Notes: generated from the letters alone by a model not told the origin. Positions 1 through 6,189 are shown, counted from the stretch's first letter. The stretch is DNA of 6,695 nt from Alphaproteobacteria bacterium UBA7691 (GCA_002482765.1 DLGP01000016.1:1-6695); one strand, 5' to 3'. Program-made: numbers and translations.

Positions 1-1
1 G

Positions 2-274
2 GTCGAGTTCGACATCATGTATGGTGAAGGCGTGTCCAAGAATGGCGAATTGGTTGATCTCGGCGTCAAGGCCAATGTGGTTGAGAAGTCGGGCGCTTGG
101 TTCTCGTTTGACAGCCAGCGTATCGGCCAGGGCCGTGAGCAGGCCAAGAACTTCCTGCGTGAACATCCGGAAGTCGCCGCCAAGATCGAAGCCGCCGTGC
201 GCGCCAATGCCGGTGTGGTGGCTGCTGCCATCGATGCCGGGCCGGGCGAAGATGGCGACGCCGATTCTGAGTAG
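2..274 (+). CDS. recA: RecA recombinase, C-terminal fragment (5' end outside window)
   Basis: RecA is the DNA-dependent ATPase that forms filaments on single-stranded DNA for homologous recombination and triggers LexA cleavage in the SOS response. The visible 90 residues open in the last strands of the ATPase core (VEFDIMYGEGVSKNGEL). They continue through the conserved LVDLGVKANVVEKSGAWFSF segment and the small C-terminal domain (GQGREQAKNFLREHPEVA). The protein ends in a short acidic tail (GPGEDGDADSE), as is usual for RecA, where the tail moderates DNA binding. The reading frame enters from the left edge, so the Walker motifs and the start are not visible. A strong terminator follows about 70 nt after the stop. 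The next gene is convergent, so recA is the last gene of its transcript here. Identification is by direct recognition of the conserved C-terminus. Confidence 0.97.
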   Translation, partial: VEFDIMYGEGVSKNGELVDLGVKANVVEKSGAWFSFDSQRIGQGREQAKNFLREHPEVAAKIEAAVRANAGVVAAAIDAGPGEDGDADSE

Positions 275-346
275 GTTTTACAGTTTTCCCAGCGTGGGCG
301 GCTGGTAATCCACGGCTTGCCCCACGATTTTTCTCCTCCATGGGAC

Positions 347-381
347 CCCCGGCGCCGGAACTCGGCGCCGGGGTTTTTTTT
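347..381 (+). terminator. Intrinsic terminator of recA
   Basis: An 11-bp perfect stem (ccccggcgccg at 347-357 paired with 363-373) closes a 5-nt loop (gaact) and is followed by eight T residues (374-381). This is a textbook Rho-independent terminator for plus-strand transcription. On the minus strand the hairpin is not followed by a T tract, so it should not efficiently stop transcripts arriving from the convergent transporter gene, whose stop codon lies only 4 nt away. Confidence 0.93.
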
Positions 382-385
382 GACC

Positions 386-2254
386 TCAGCGCCAATCGGC
401 GTGGAGGCTGCTCACCATTCTATGCAGGCTTTCCGGGGTTGCCTGCTGCGGCGGCTGGGCATCGCCGGCCACCACACGCAGCCTGGCCCAGAGCCGGCGC
501 GGCCATTTCCGCATCGCTTCGCCGCCGGCATGGGAGAAGAAGCTGCCCCATAGGCCATTCAGCGCCAGCGGCACCACCGGCACCGGGGTTTCTTCCAGGA
601 TACGCAGCAGGCCGGGCTTGAATTCGTTGATCGTGCCATCCGCCGTCAGGCGGCCTTCGGGAAAGATCAACACCAGTTCATCGTCACGCAGATAGGCGGC
701 AATGCGAGCGAAGGCGGCCTCATAGGCTTCCGGCGCTTCGCGGCGCGGCGCAATCGGGATCGCGCCGGCCACGCGGCAGATGAAGTTGATCAGCGGCAGG
801 CGGTAGATCGCCGCTTCCATCACAAAGCGGATCGGGCGGCGGCACGAGCCGGCGATGATCAGCGCATCCACAAAGCTGACATGGTTGCTCACCAGCAGGG
901 CTGCGCCGCTGGCCGGGATTTTGTCCAAATCCTGCCGCTCGATGCGGTAGCACAGGCTGGTCAGCAGCCAGACCAGGAAACGCATGAGGAATTCCGGCAG
1001 CAGCGTGAAGATATACAGCGCCACCGGAATGTTCAGCATTGCAAACAGCAGGAAAACCTGCGGCACGGTCCAGTCGAGCAGGCTGAGCAGCAGGATGCCC
1101 AGGCCGGCGGCCAGCACCATGCAGCCGGCATTGAGGATGTTGTTGGCCGCCACCACGCGGGCGCGGGTTTCCGGCGCGGTGCGGGCCTGCATCATGGCAA
1201 ACAGCGGCACCACATAAAAACCGCCGAACACGCCGATGCCGAACAGGTCGGCGATCACGCGCCACACCATCGGATCGGCCAGCACGGTCTGCACATCGCG
1301 CAACGCGCCGCTCCATGGCTCTGGTGCAGCGAAATACAGGTCAAAGCCGAAGATCAGCAGGCCGATGGCGCCAAACGGCACCAGGCCCAGTTCGATGCTG
1401 CGGCCCGACAGCCGCTCGCAGAGCAGCGAGCCGGTGCCGACGCCGATCGAGAAGGTGGCCAGCAGCAAGGTGATGGTGCCGGCCTGGCCGCCGAGCACGG
1501 AGGTGACGTAAAGCGGCAATTGGGTCAGATAGGTGGCGCCCAGCATGAAGAACCAGCTGATGCCCAGGATGGAGAGGAAAACCGAGCGCGTGCCGCGTGC
1601 CAGCCGCATGCAGCTTGCCGTGGCGCGGAAGATGTTCCAGTCGATTTTCAGATCGGGTGCGGTGGCCGGTGCGGCGGGGATGCTGCGGCTGGCCCAATAG
1701 CCCAGGGCGGCGGCAATCAGGATGCCGATGGCGATGTAGCGCGGCCCGTCCTCCAGCCCGATGGCAACACCGCCCAGGATGGTGCCGATCAGGATGGCGA
1801 TGAAGGTGCCCATATCGATCAGGCCGTTGCCGCCGATCAATTCCTCGCTGCTCAGATGCTGCGGCAGGATGGCGTATTTGATCGGGCCGAAAAAGGTGGA
1901 ATGCACCCCCATCAGAAACAGCGCCAGCACCAGCAGCCAGATCGTGTTGCTGAGGAAGCCGATGGCGCCCAGCGCCATGATACCGATTTCCGCCTGCTTG
2001 ATAATGCGGGTCATGCCGGCCTTGTCGAGCTTTTCGGCCAGTTGCCCGGCCGTGGCGGAGAACAGGAAAAACGGCAGGATGAACAGGCCGGCGCAGAGAT
2101 TGACCAGCAGGCTGCCATTGGCGGCGGTGAGGGTGAGAAACACCATCAGCGCATTCTTGAACAGGTTGTCGTTGAAGGCATTGGCGAACTGGGTCAAGAA
2201 CAGCGGCAGGAAGCGGCGCGTGCGCAGCAGATCGAATTGATTGGCGTGGCTCAT
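386..2254 (-). CDS. LplT-like MFS transporter fused to PlsC-type 1-acylglycerol-3-phosphate acyltransferase
   Basis: A 622-residue two-domain inner-membrane protein. Residues 1 to about 415 form an MFS transporter with many hydrophobic segments. Near its start it carries AFNDNLFKN (N28-D29-N30), characteristic of the LplT lysophospholipid transporter family. Residues from about 430 form a PlsC-type acyltransferase. Its catalytic block NHVSFVD has H458 and D463 (the HX4D motif); block III is FPEGR (531-535); block IV includes VPLALNGLWGS (N566-S571). From family knowledge, LplT flips lysophospholipids inward and the acyltransferase reacylates them. Many homologues carry a third acyl-ACP synthetase domain, as in Aas, and here the protein stops after the acyltransferase. 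An upstream in-frame start at 2347 would lie inside tetR, so I chose the ATG at 2254, which begins MSHANQFDLL, 16 nt after the tetR stop codon. Its ribosome binding site is weak (GAAAG), which suggests translational coupling. It is probably co-transcribed with and controlled by tetR. Substrate is inferred. Confidence 0.9.
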   Translation of the reverse strand: MSHANQFDLLRTRRFLPLFLTQFANAFNDNLFKNALMVFLTLTAANGSLLVNLCAGLFILPFFLFSATAGQLAEKLDKAGMTRIIKQAEIGIMALGAIGFLSNTIWLLVLALFLMGVHSTFFGPIKYAILPQHLSSEELIGGNGLIDMGTFIAILIGTILGGVAIGLEDGPRYIAIGILIAAALGYWASRSIPAAPATAPDLKIDWNIFRATASCMRLARGTRSVFLSILGISWFFMLGATYLTQLPLYVTSVLGGQAGTITLLLATFSIGVGTGSLLCERLSGRSIELGLVPFGAIGLLIFGFDLYFAAPEPWSGALRDVQTVLADPMVWRVIADLFGIGVFGGFYVVPLFAMMQARTAPETRARVVAANNILNAGCMVLAAGLGILLLSLLDWTVPQVFLLFAMLNIPVALYIFTLLPEFLMRFLVWLLTSLCYRIERQDLDKIPASGAALLVSNHVSFVDALIIAGSCRRPIRFVMEAAIYRLPLINFICRVAGAIPIAPRREAPEAYEAAFARIAAYLRDDELVLIFPEGRLTADGTINEFKPGLLRILEETPVPVVPLALNGLWGSFFSHAGGEAMRKWPRRLWARLRVVAGDAQPPQQATPESLHRMVSSLHADWR

Positions 2255-2270
2255 GGCTGTGGCTTTCGGT

Positions 2271-2852
2271 TCAGGAAAACAAAACGCGCTGCATCGCCTC
2301 GGCAAAGGCGTCGGCGCGGTCGGCGAAGCGGAAATCCAGGCGGCCATAAATTTTCAGCACCGCCGGTTGCAGGATCACGCCCATTGCCATGGCGGCACGG
2401 AATTCGGCCTCGCTTTCAGGTAATTCGCCGCGCCGGATGGCATCGCGGGCAATGCCCACAATCACCTCCACCGGGTTGGGCTGGTCGTCAGGCAGTTGTG
2501 GCAGAAACATGTGCATATTCAGGTGATAATAGGCGAATCCTGGCCAGTCGCTATCGCCAAAGTGGCAGTAGCAATCCACGGCGGCGCGTATCCGGGCGGT
2601 CAGGTCGCCAGCCGCCGTCACCACGGCCAGCGCCTGGGCCAGTGCCACATGGCGCTGCAAAAACAGCCCCAGGGCCAGGGCATCCTTGCTCGGATAATGC
2701 CGGTAAATGGTGCCTTCGGCGATGCCGGCGGCCATGGCAATCTGCCGCGTGGTGGTCTGGGCCACGCCATTGGCCACAAACAGCATCAAGGCCGTGTTGG
2801 CGATATGGCCTTTGGTGTCGCCGTCGCGGCGTTCAGGCTCGGTATTATGCAT
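2271..2852 (-). CDS. TetR/AcrR-family transcriptional repressor
   Basis: A 193-residue one-component regulator. The N-terminal DNA-binding domain spans roughly residues 14-60. Its helix-turn-helix reads TTTRQIAMAAGIAEGTIYRH (34-52), followed by the usual YPSKDAL. The rest is an all-helical ligand-binding and dimerisation domain, including CHFGDSDWPGFAYYHLNMHMF, which is too divergent to name a ligand. The reading frame stays open upstream to a GTG at 2882, but that codon sits inside an operator and only about 10 nt downstream of the predicted transcription start. The ATG at 2852 follows GGGGGAACAGG, a plausible ribosome binding site, so I chose it. The gene is first in a unit with the transporter-acyltransferase gene. 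Its own promoter carries two matching palindromes, pointing to autorepression. The inducer is unknown; given the target gene, a fatty acid or lysolipid is possible, but this is inference. Confidence 0.92.
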   Translation of the reverse strand: MHNTEPERRDGDTKGHIANTALMLFVANGVAQTTTRQIAMAAGIAEGTIYRHYPSKDALALGLFLQRHVALAQALAVVTAAGDLTARIRAAVDCYCHFGDSDWPGFAYYHLNMHMFLPQLPDDQPNPVEVIVGIARDAIRRGELPESEAEFRAAMAMGVILQPAVLKIYGRLDFRFADRADAFAEAMQRVLFS

Positions 2853-2870
2853 CCTGTTCCCCCAATTAGA

Positions 2871-2886
2871 GTGAGTGGTCACTCAC
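2871..2886. promoter_or_regulatory. TetR operator O1 (downstream copy)
   Basis: GTGAGTGGTCACTCAC has perfect 7-bp inverted arms around a 2-bp centre, the size and symmetry expected for a TetR-family dimer site. It covers about +5 to +20 of the predicted tetR transcript. It shares GTGAGTG-NN-CACTC with the second copy, and the two centres are 33 bp apart, about three helical turns. Confidence 0.75.
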
Positions 2887-2897
2887 CTTCGCGAATA

Positions 2898-2926
2898 TCT
2901 ATAGTGAGTGTTCACTCGCACTGCAA
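2898..2926 (-). promoter_or_regulatory. Sigma70-type promoter for tetR and the transporter-acyltransferase gene
   Basis: Read on the minus strand, a -35 hexamer TTGCAG (2926-2921) and a -10 hexamer TATAGA (2903-2898) are separated by exactly 17 bp. Transcription would start near 2891, giving a leader of about 39 nt to the ATG at 2852. The -35 match is modest (3 of 6) and the -10 match better (4 of 6). Support comes mainly from the ideal spacing and from the operator that fills the spacer. Confidence 0.65.
2904..2919. promoter_or_regulatory. TetR operator O2 (in the promoter spacer)
   Basis: GTGAGTGTTCACTCGC repeats O1 with one arm mismatch (CACTCGC against CACTCAC) and a different 2-bp centre. 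It occupies almost the whole spacer between the -35 and -10 hexamers, so a bound dimer would block RNA polymerase. The two copies fit a family-typical autorepression arrangement. Confidence 0.75.
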
Positions 2927-2986
2927 GCAGATTTTTTCTCTCACGTTTCCCTGGCTTTGCCGATTTTTGCTAGGCGTCAGCCGATG

Positions 2987-3013
2987 CAGCCGGCGGCTGA
3001 ACCCTGGTATATT
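2987..3013 (+). promoter_or_regulatory. Possible promoter and operator of the RraA-like/dehydratase operon
   Basis: TATATT at 3008-3013 is a reasonable -10 hexamer about 30 nt upstream of the RraA-like start codon, but no convincing -35 sits at the right distance. Overlapping the expected -35 and spacer region is a perfect inverted repeat, CAGCCG-G-CGGCTG (2987-2999), which could bind a regulator. In a GC-rich genome a 6-bp arm palindrome is weak evidence, so this is a candidate only. Confidence 0.35.
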
Positions 3014-3044
3014 CCGGTAAGCAATCAGGAGAGGAAACCGGGCC

Positions 3045-3761
3045 ATGGCCACCGAAGCACAACCGCTCGATCCGCAGAGCATCGAAATCCTCAAGGGTAT
3101 TTCCACCGCCACGCTCACCACCGTGCTGCTCAAGAAGGGTCTGCGCAATGTGTGGCTGCGCGGCACCAGGCCGATCCGCCCGGGCCAGCCGCGCCTGGTG
3201 GGCCGCGCCTTCACGCTGCGTTTTGTGCCGGCGCGCGAGGATTTGGCCACGCCGGAATCCTGGGCCTCGCCGAAATCCACCCGTGGCGCCATCGAGGCGA
3301 TGCCGGAAGGTTGCATCGCCGTGGTGGATGCCATGGGCATCACCGATGCCGGCATCTTTGGCGATATCCTCTGCGCCCGCATGCAGAAGCGTGGCGTGGC
3401 GGCGCTGATCACCGATGGCGTGGTGCGCGACCTGGCCGGCGTGCTCGGCACCGGCCTGCCGGTCTGGTGCCAGGGCGCCGCCGCACCGCCCTCGGTGGCC
3501 GGCCTCACCTTTGTGGATTGGCAGGAGCCGATTGCCTGCGGCGGTGTGGCGGTATTCCCAAATGATGTGATCGTGGTGGATGATGACGGCGCCGTGCTGA
3601 TCCCGCAGGCTTTGCTGGAAACCATCCTGCCGATTGCGGTGGAGCAGGAGCGCCAGGAAGCCTGGATCATGGGCGAGATCGAAGCCGGCGTGCCGCTGCC
3701 CGGCCTGTATCCGCCCAACGAAGCCACCAAGGCGCGTTACGAAGCCTCGAAGCAGAAGTGA
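3045..3761 (+). CDS. RraA / HMG-aldolase-fold family protein, probably a sugar-acid aldolase-like enzyme
   Basis: A 238-residue cytoplasmic protein of the RraA-like fold, longer than the roughly 160-residue E. coli RraA. Family signatures are visible: FGDILCARMQKRGVAALITD (105-124), then GVVRDLAG with the R128-D129 pair that binds substrate and metal in the HMG/CHA aldolases, and the late strand segment VFPNDVIVVDDDGAVLIP (170-187). Such proteins are often named 'ribonuclease activity regulator RraA', but many members are divalent-metal retro-aldolases or decarboxylases of 2-keto acids. The acidic residue usually found three positions after the RD pair in the aldolases is a glycine here (R-D-L-A-G), so aldolase activity is uncertain. 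A strong ribosome binding site, AGGAGAGG (3027-3034), precedes the ATG by 10 nt. The gene is followed after 10 nt by an IlvD/Edd dehydratase, which points to sugar-acid catabolism rather than RNase E control. Confidence 0.9.
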   Translation: MATEAQPLDPQSIEILKGISTATLTTVLLKKGLRNVWLRGTRPIRPGQPRLVGRAFTLRFVPAREDLATPESWASPKSTRGAIEAMPEGCIAVVDAMGITDAGIFGDILCARMQKRGVAALITDGVVRDLAGVLGTGLPVWCQGAAAPPSVAGLTFVDWQEPIACGGVAVFPNDVIVVDDDGAVLIPQALLETILPIAVEQERQEAWIMGEIEAGVPLPGLYPPNEATKARYEASKQK

Positions 3762-3771
3762 GCACCGCAGC

Positions 3772-5496
3772 ATGAGCCAGGGCCCCATCACCAAAGGCTT
3801 GCGCAAGGGCCTGACCAGCTACGGCGACAAGGATTTTTCGCTGTTTCTGCGCAAGGTGTTCATCAAGGCGGCGGGTTATTCCGATGATGCGCTGGACCGG
3901 CCCATTGTTGGCATCACCAACACCTACAGCGACTTCAATCCCTGCCATGGCAACGTGCCGGACCTGATCGAAGCGGTGAAGCGCGGCGTGATGCTGGCCG
4001 GCGGCCTGCCGATGGTGTTTCCCACCATCTCGATCCATGAAAGCTTTGCGCATCCCACCTCGATGTTCCTGCGCAATCTGATGGCGATGGATACCGAGGA
4101 AATGCTGCGCGCCCAGCCGATGGATTCAATCGTGCTGATCGGCGGCTGCGACAAGACCGTGCCGGCGCAGCTGATGGGCGCCATCAGTGTGGACCTGCCC
4201 ACCATCTTCCTGCCGGTTGGGCCGATGGTGGTGGGGCATCACCAGGGCGAAGTGCTGGGCGCCTGCACCGATTGCCGCCGGCTGTGGGGCAGCTATCGCG
4301 GCGGGCAGATCGATGCGGCCGAGATCGAGGCGGTGTCGAACCGCCTGGCGCCTTCGGTCGGCACCTGCATGGTGATGGGCACCGCCAGCACCATGGCCTG
4401 CATTTCCGAGGCGCTGGGCTTCACCCTGCCGCTGGGCGCCACGATTCCGGCGCCGCATGCCGAACGCCGCCGCATCGCCGAAGCCAGCGGCAAGCGTGCC
4501 GCCGAGATGGCGGTGAGCGGCGGGCCGCGCCCCAGCGAACTGATGACGCCGGCTGCCTTGCGCAATGCCCAGGTGGTGTTGCAGGCCATCGGCGGCAGCA
4601 CCAACGGCATCGTGCATCTGGCCGCCATGGCCGGCCGTGCCGGGCTGGAGCTTGATCTGGATGATTTCAACCAGATCGGCCGCAACACCCCGGTGCTGAT
4701 CGACCTCAAGCCCTCGGGCGACGATTACATGGAGCATTTCCATCATGCCGGCGGCCTGCCACGGCTGATGCGTGAACTCACCGACCTGCTTGATCTTTCG
4801 GCGCCCACTGTGGCCGGCGGCACGCTGGCCGATGTGGTGGCCGGCGCCGAAGAGGTGCGTGGCCAGACCGCGATCCGACCGCGCAGCAATCCGCTCAAGG
4901 CGGAAGGCGGCATGGCGGTGCTGCATGGCAATTTGGCGCCACGCGGCGCCGTGATCAAGCAGGCGGCGGCCTCGGCCAAGCTGATGCAGCATGAAGGCCG
5001 CGCCGTGGTGTTTGAATCGGTGGAAGACATGACCAACCGGGTCGACGATCCCGATCTGGATGTGACTGCGGATGATGTGCTGGTGCTGCGCAATGCCGGG
5101 CCGAAAGGTGCGCCGGGCATGCCGGAAGCCGGCTATCTGCCGATCCCGAAAAAGCTGGCGCGCCAGGGCGTGAAGGACATGGTGCGGATTTCCGATGCGC
5201 GTATGAGTGGCACCGCCTTTGGCACCATCGTGCTGCATATCACGCCGGAATCGGCCGATGGCGGGCCGTTGGCGCTGGTGCGCAATGGCGACCGTATCCG
5301 CCTGGATGTGGCCGCCCGCAGCATCGACATGCTGGTGGATGAAGCGGAACTGCAACGCCGTCGCGACGCCGCGCCGCCACCGCCCGCCATCCCGGCACGC
5401 GGCTATGCCAAATTATACATGGAAACCGTGTTGCAGGCTGATGGCGGCTGCGATTTTGACTTCCTGGTGCCGCCAAAACCACCCAATTCTGACTAA
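3772..5496 (+). CDS. IlvD/Edd-family dehydratase, probably an aldonate (L-arabinonate-like) dehydratase
   Basis: A 574-residue [2Fe-2S], Mg-dependent dehydratase that removes water from 2,3-dihydroxy acids to give 2-keto-3-deoxy acids. Candidate cluster ligands are C58 (FNPCHGN), C126 (GGCDKT) and C199 (VGTCMVMG). Mg ligands are E90 (SIHE), D127 and K128, the lysine being carbamylated in relatives. The catalytic base serine is S479 in ISDARMSGT. As I recall, these all sit one position below the residues of Rhizobium L-arabinonate dehydratase (C59, C127, C200, S480), so the active site looks intact. The sugar-acid subgroup is favoured over branched-chain amino acid IlvD by the length and the RraA-like partner gene. 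Exact substrate (arabinonate, xylonate, fuconate or other) cannot be read from sequence. The frame is open upstream inside the preceding gene, but the ATG at 3772, 10 nt after that gene's stop, gives the natural N-terminus MSQGPITKGLRKGL. Translation is probably coupled to the upstream gene. No terminator follows directly. Confidence 0.93.
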   Translation: MSQGPITKGLRKGLTSYGDKDFSLFLRKVFIKAAGYSDDALDRPIVGITNTYSDFNPCHGNVPDLIEAVKRGVMLAGGLPMVFPTISIHESFAHPTSMFLRNLMAMDTEEMLRAQPMDSIVLIGGCDKTVPAQLMGAISVDLPTIFLPVGPMVVGHHQGEVLGACTDCRRLWGSYRGGQIDAAEIEAVSNRLAPSVGTCMVMGTASTMACISEALGFTLPLGATIPAPHAERRRIAEASGKRAAEMAVSGGPRPSELMTPAALRNAQVVLQAIGGSTNGIVHLAAMAGRAGLELDLDDFNQIGRNTPVLIDLKPSGDDYMEHFHHAGGLPRLMRELTDLLDLSAPTVAGGTLADVVAGAEEVRGQTAIRPRSNPLKAEGGMAVLHGNLAPRGAVIKQAAASAKLMQHEGRAVVFESVEDMTNRVDDPDLDVTADDVLVLRNAGPKGAPGMPEAGYLPIPKKLARQGVKDMVRISDARMSGTAFGTIVLHITPESADGGPLALVRNGDRIRLDVAARSIDMLVDEAELQRRRDAAPPPPAIPARGYAKLYMETVLQADGGCDFDFLVPPKPPNSD

Positions 5497-5544
5497 GCCG
5501 GAATAGCGGTTGAAACCGGCCGGGAACTAGCGTAATCGGGATTC

Positions 5545-5778
5545 ATGCTCCCCGAATCATTTGTCTTTGGCAGCCAGCGCTTCTTCCCGAAAGACACCGA
5601 TGTGGCGGTGACGCGCTGGTGTGCCACGCAGAACCGTACACTGGAAGACCTGGCCCAGAAGCTTGGCCTGTCGCGCATGGCGCTAACCCTGGTCCTGCGC
5701 GGCATTGATCCGGTGACCCCGGCGCTGGAGCGCCGCCTGCGCGAGATGATGCAGACCGAGCAGAAGCGCAGGGCGTAA
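5545..5778 (+). CDS. Small helix-turn-helix DNA-binding protein
   Basis: A 77-residue protein with a predicted helix-turn-helix at about residues 32-53 (TLEDLAQKLGLSRMALTLVL). It is followed by GIDPVTPALERRLREMM, resembling the last helices of small XRE/Cro-type domains, and a basic end (QKRRA). There is no other domain, so it may act as a small regulator or antitoxin-like protein. An in-frame TAA at 5533 rules out a longer N-terminus from an upstream ATG. No good ribosome binding site is visible. A possible promoter (TTGAAA at 5510-5515, CGTAAT at 5531-5536, a short 15-bp spacer) would make the message almost leaderless; this is weak. It starts 48 nt after the dehydratase stop on the same strand, and readthrough from that operon is equally possible. 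I do not recognise a specific family. Confidence 0.7.
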   Translation: MLPESFVFGSQRFFPKDTDVAVTRWCATQNRTLEDLAQKLGLSRMALTLVLRGIDPVTPALERRLREMMQTEQKRRA

Positions 5779-5802
5779 GGCTGGTTCGCGTTTTTCTCGT
5801 CT

Positions 5803-5832
5803 CGTCATACCCTCGCTTGCGCGAGGGTGACG
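5803..5832. repeat. REP-like intergenic hairpin
   Basis: CGTC-AT-ACCCTCGC (5803-5816), a TTGC loop and GCGAGGGT-GACG (5821-5832) form a 12-bp stem with a 2-nt AT bulge. This resembles the short palindromic CGTCAT...GACG elements scattered between genes in many proteobacterial genomes. There is no T tract downstream, so it is unlikely to be a standard intrinsic terminator, though it could stabilise the 3' end of the upstream HTH message. A further short imperfect palindrome, TGATG-ATATC-CATCA, lies just downstream (5836-5850). Confidence 0.6.
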
Positions 5833-5886
5833 GGTTGATGATATCCATCACACCTCCCGATCTGCGGGCGCAAACTTTGCTGACCG

Positions 5887-6177
5887 ATGACGAAGCTGCC
5901 CAGAACGCCCGAGCTTGAAGCGGTTGCTGCCCGTCTGGTGTGGTTCAAATCGCCTGAAGCGGCCTTGCAAAGCCCGGCGCATTTCCTTGCCTATTTTTTT
6001 GCTTATGGCACGCCTGAGGACGCAAAAACCGTGCGGCAATATGTGAATGACGATGCGTTGCGGGAAGCGCTTGACCATGCGCCGCCCGGGATCATCGATG
6101 CCCGTTCCTGGGCATATTGGAATCTCATTCTGGGTGGCGATCCGGAAAGGCCGCTGCCGCAACGGCGCTTTGAGTGA
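5887..6177 (+). CDS. Small conserved protein resembling the partner of AbiEii-type nucleotidyltransferase toxins
   Basis: A 96-residue soluble protein with no signal peptide or membrane segment. The pattern RLVWFKSPEAAL (16-27), FLAYFFAYGTPEDAKTVRQY (33-52), ALREALDHAPPGIIDARSWA (57-76) and YWNLILG, ending PLPQRRF, matches a small uncharacterised family. From memory, its members often sit just upstream of AbiEii/AbiGii nucleotidyltransferase-like toxin genes and may serve as antitoxin or accessory subunit. Here no toxin gene follows: a terminator and a convergent gene come next. It could therefore be an orphan, a remnant, or a member with another role. An in-frame TGA at 5881 fixes the ATG at 5887 as the first available start; no clear ribosome binding site precedes it. 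The open frame and family-like motifs support it as a real gene. Function is not established. Confidence 0.72.
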   Translation: MTKLPRTPELEAVAARLVWFKSPEAALQSPAHFLAYFFAYGTPEDAKTVRQYVNDDALREALDHAPPGIIDARSWAYWNLILGGDPERPLPQRRFE

Positions 6178-6189
6178 TCGTTAAAACGC

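Noticed and set aside
2255..2347. N-terminal extension of the transporter-acyltransferase to a start at 2347
   Set aside because: The extension lies inside the tetR coding region and reads as non-conserved residues. The LplT-type N-terminus begins at the ATG at 2254.
881..2869. A 662-codon open frame on the plus strand, antisense to the transporter-acyltransferase and tetR genes
   Set aside because: Its product is dominated by Gln, His, Gly, Asp and Ala with no domain, and it spans two well-identified genes on the other strand. It is a shadow of their GC-rich codon use.
3634..3771. N-terminal extension of the dehydratase to 3634
   Set aside because: The extra residues are Arg/Pro/Cys-rich shadow sequence within the RraA-like gene. 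The cluster cysteine positions match the family when the ATG at 3772 is used.
2912..3806. Two minus-strand open frames (2912-3730 and 2970-3806) opposite the RraA-like gene
   Set aside because: Low-complexity products lacking motifs. The plus strand carries a recognisable protein with a good ribosome binding site.
4126..5355. A 409-codon minus-strand open frame within the dehydratase gene
   Set aside because: His-, Gly- and Arg-rich product with no recognisable motif, fully opposite a conserved enzyme.
5497..5530. Possible hairpin (GCCGG...CCGGC) just after the dehydratase stop as a terminator
   Set aside because: Short stem with a long loop and no T tract after it, so it is not supported as an intrinsic terminator.
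5543..6162. Minus-strand open frames 5543-5851 and 5848-6162
   Set aside because: They are antisense to the two small plus-strand genes and contain no recognisable motifs; one crosses the REP-like hairpin. The plus-strand frames show coherent protein-like patterns.
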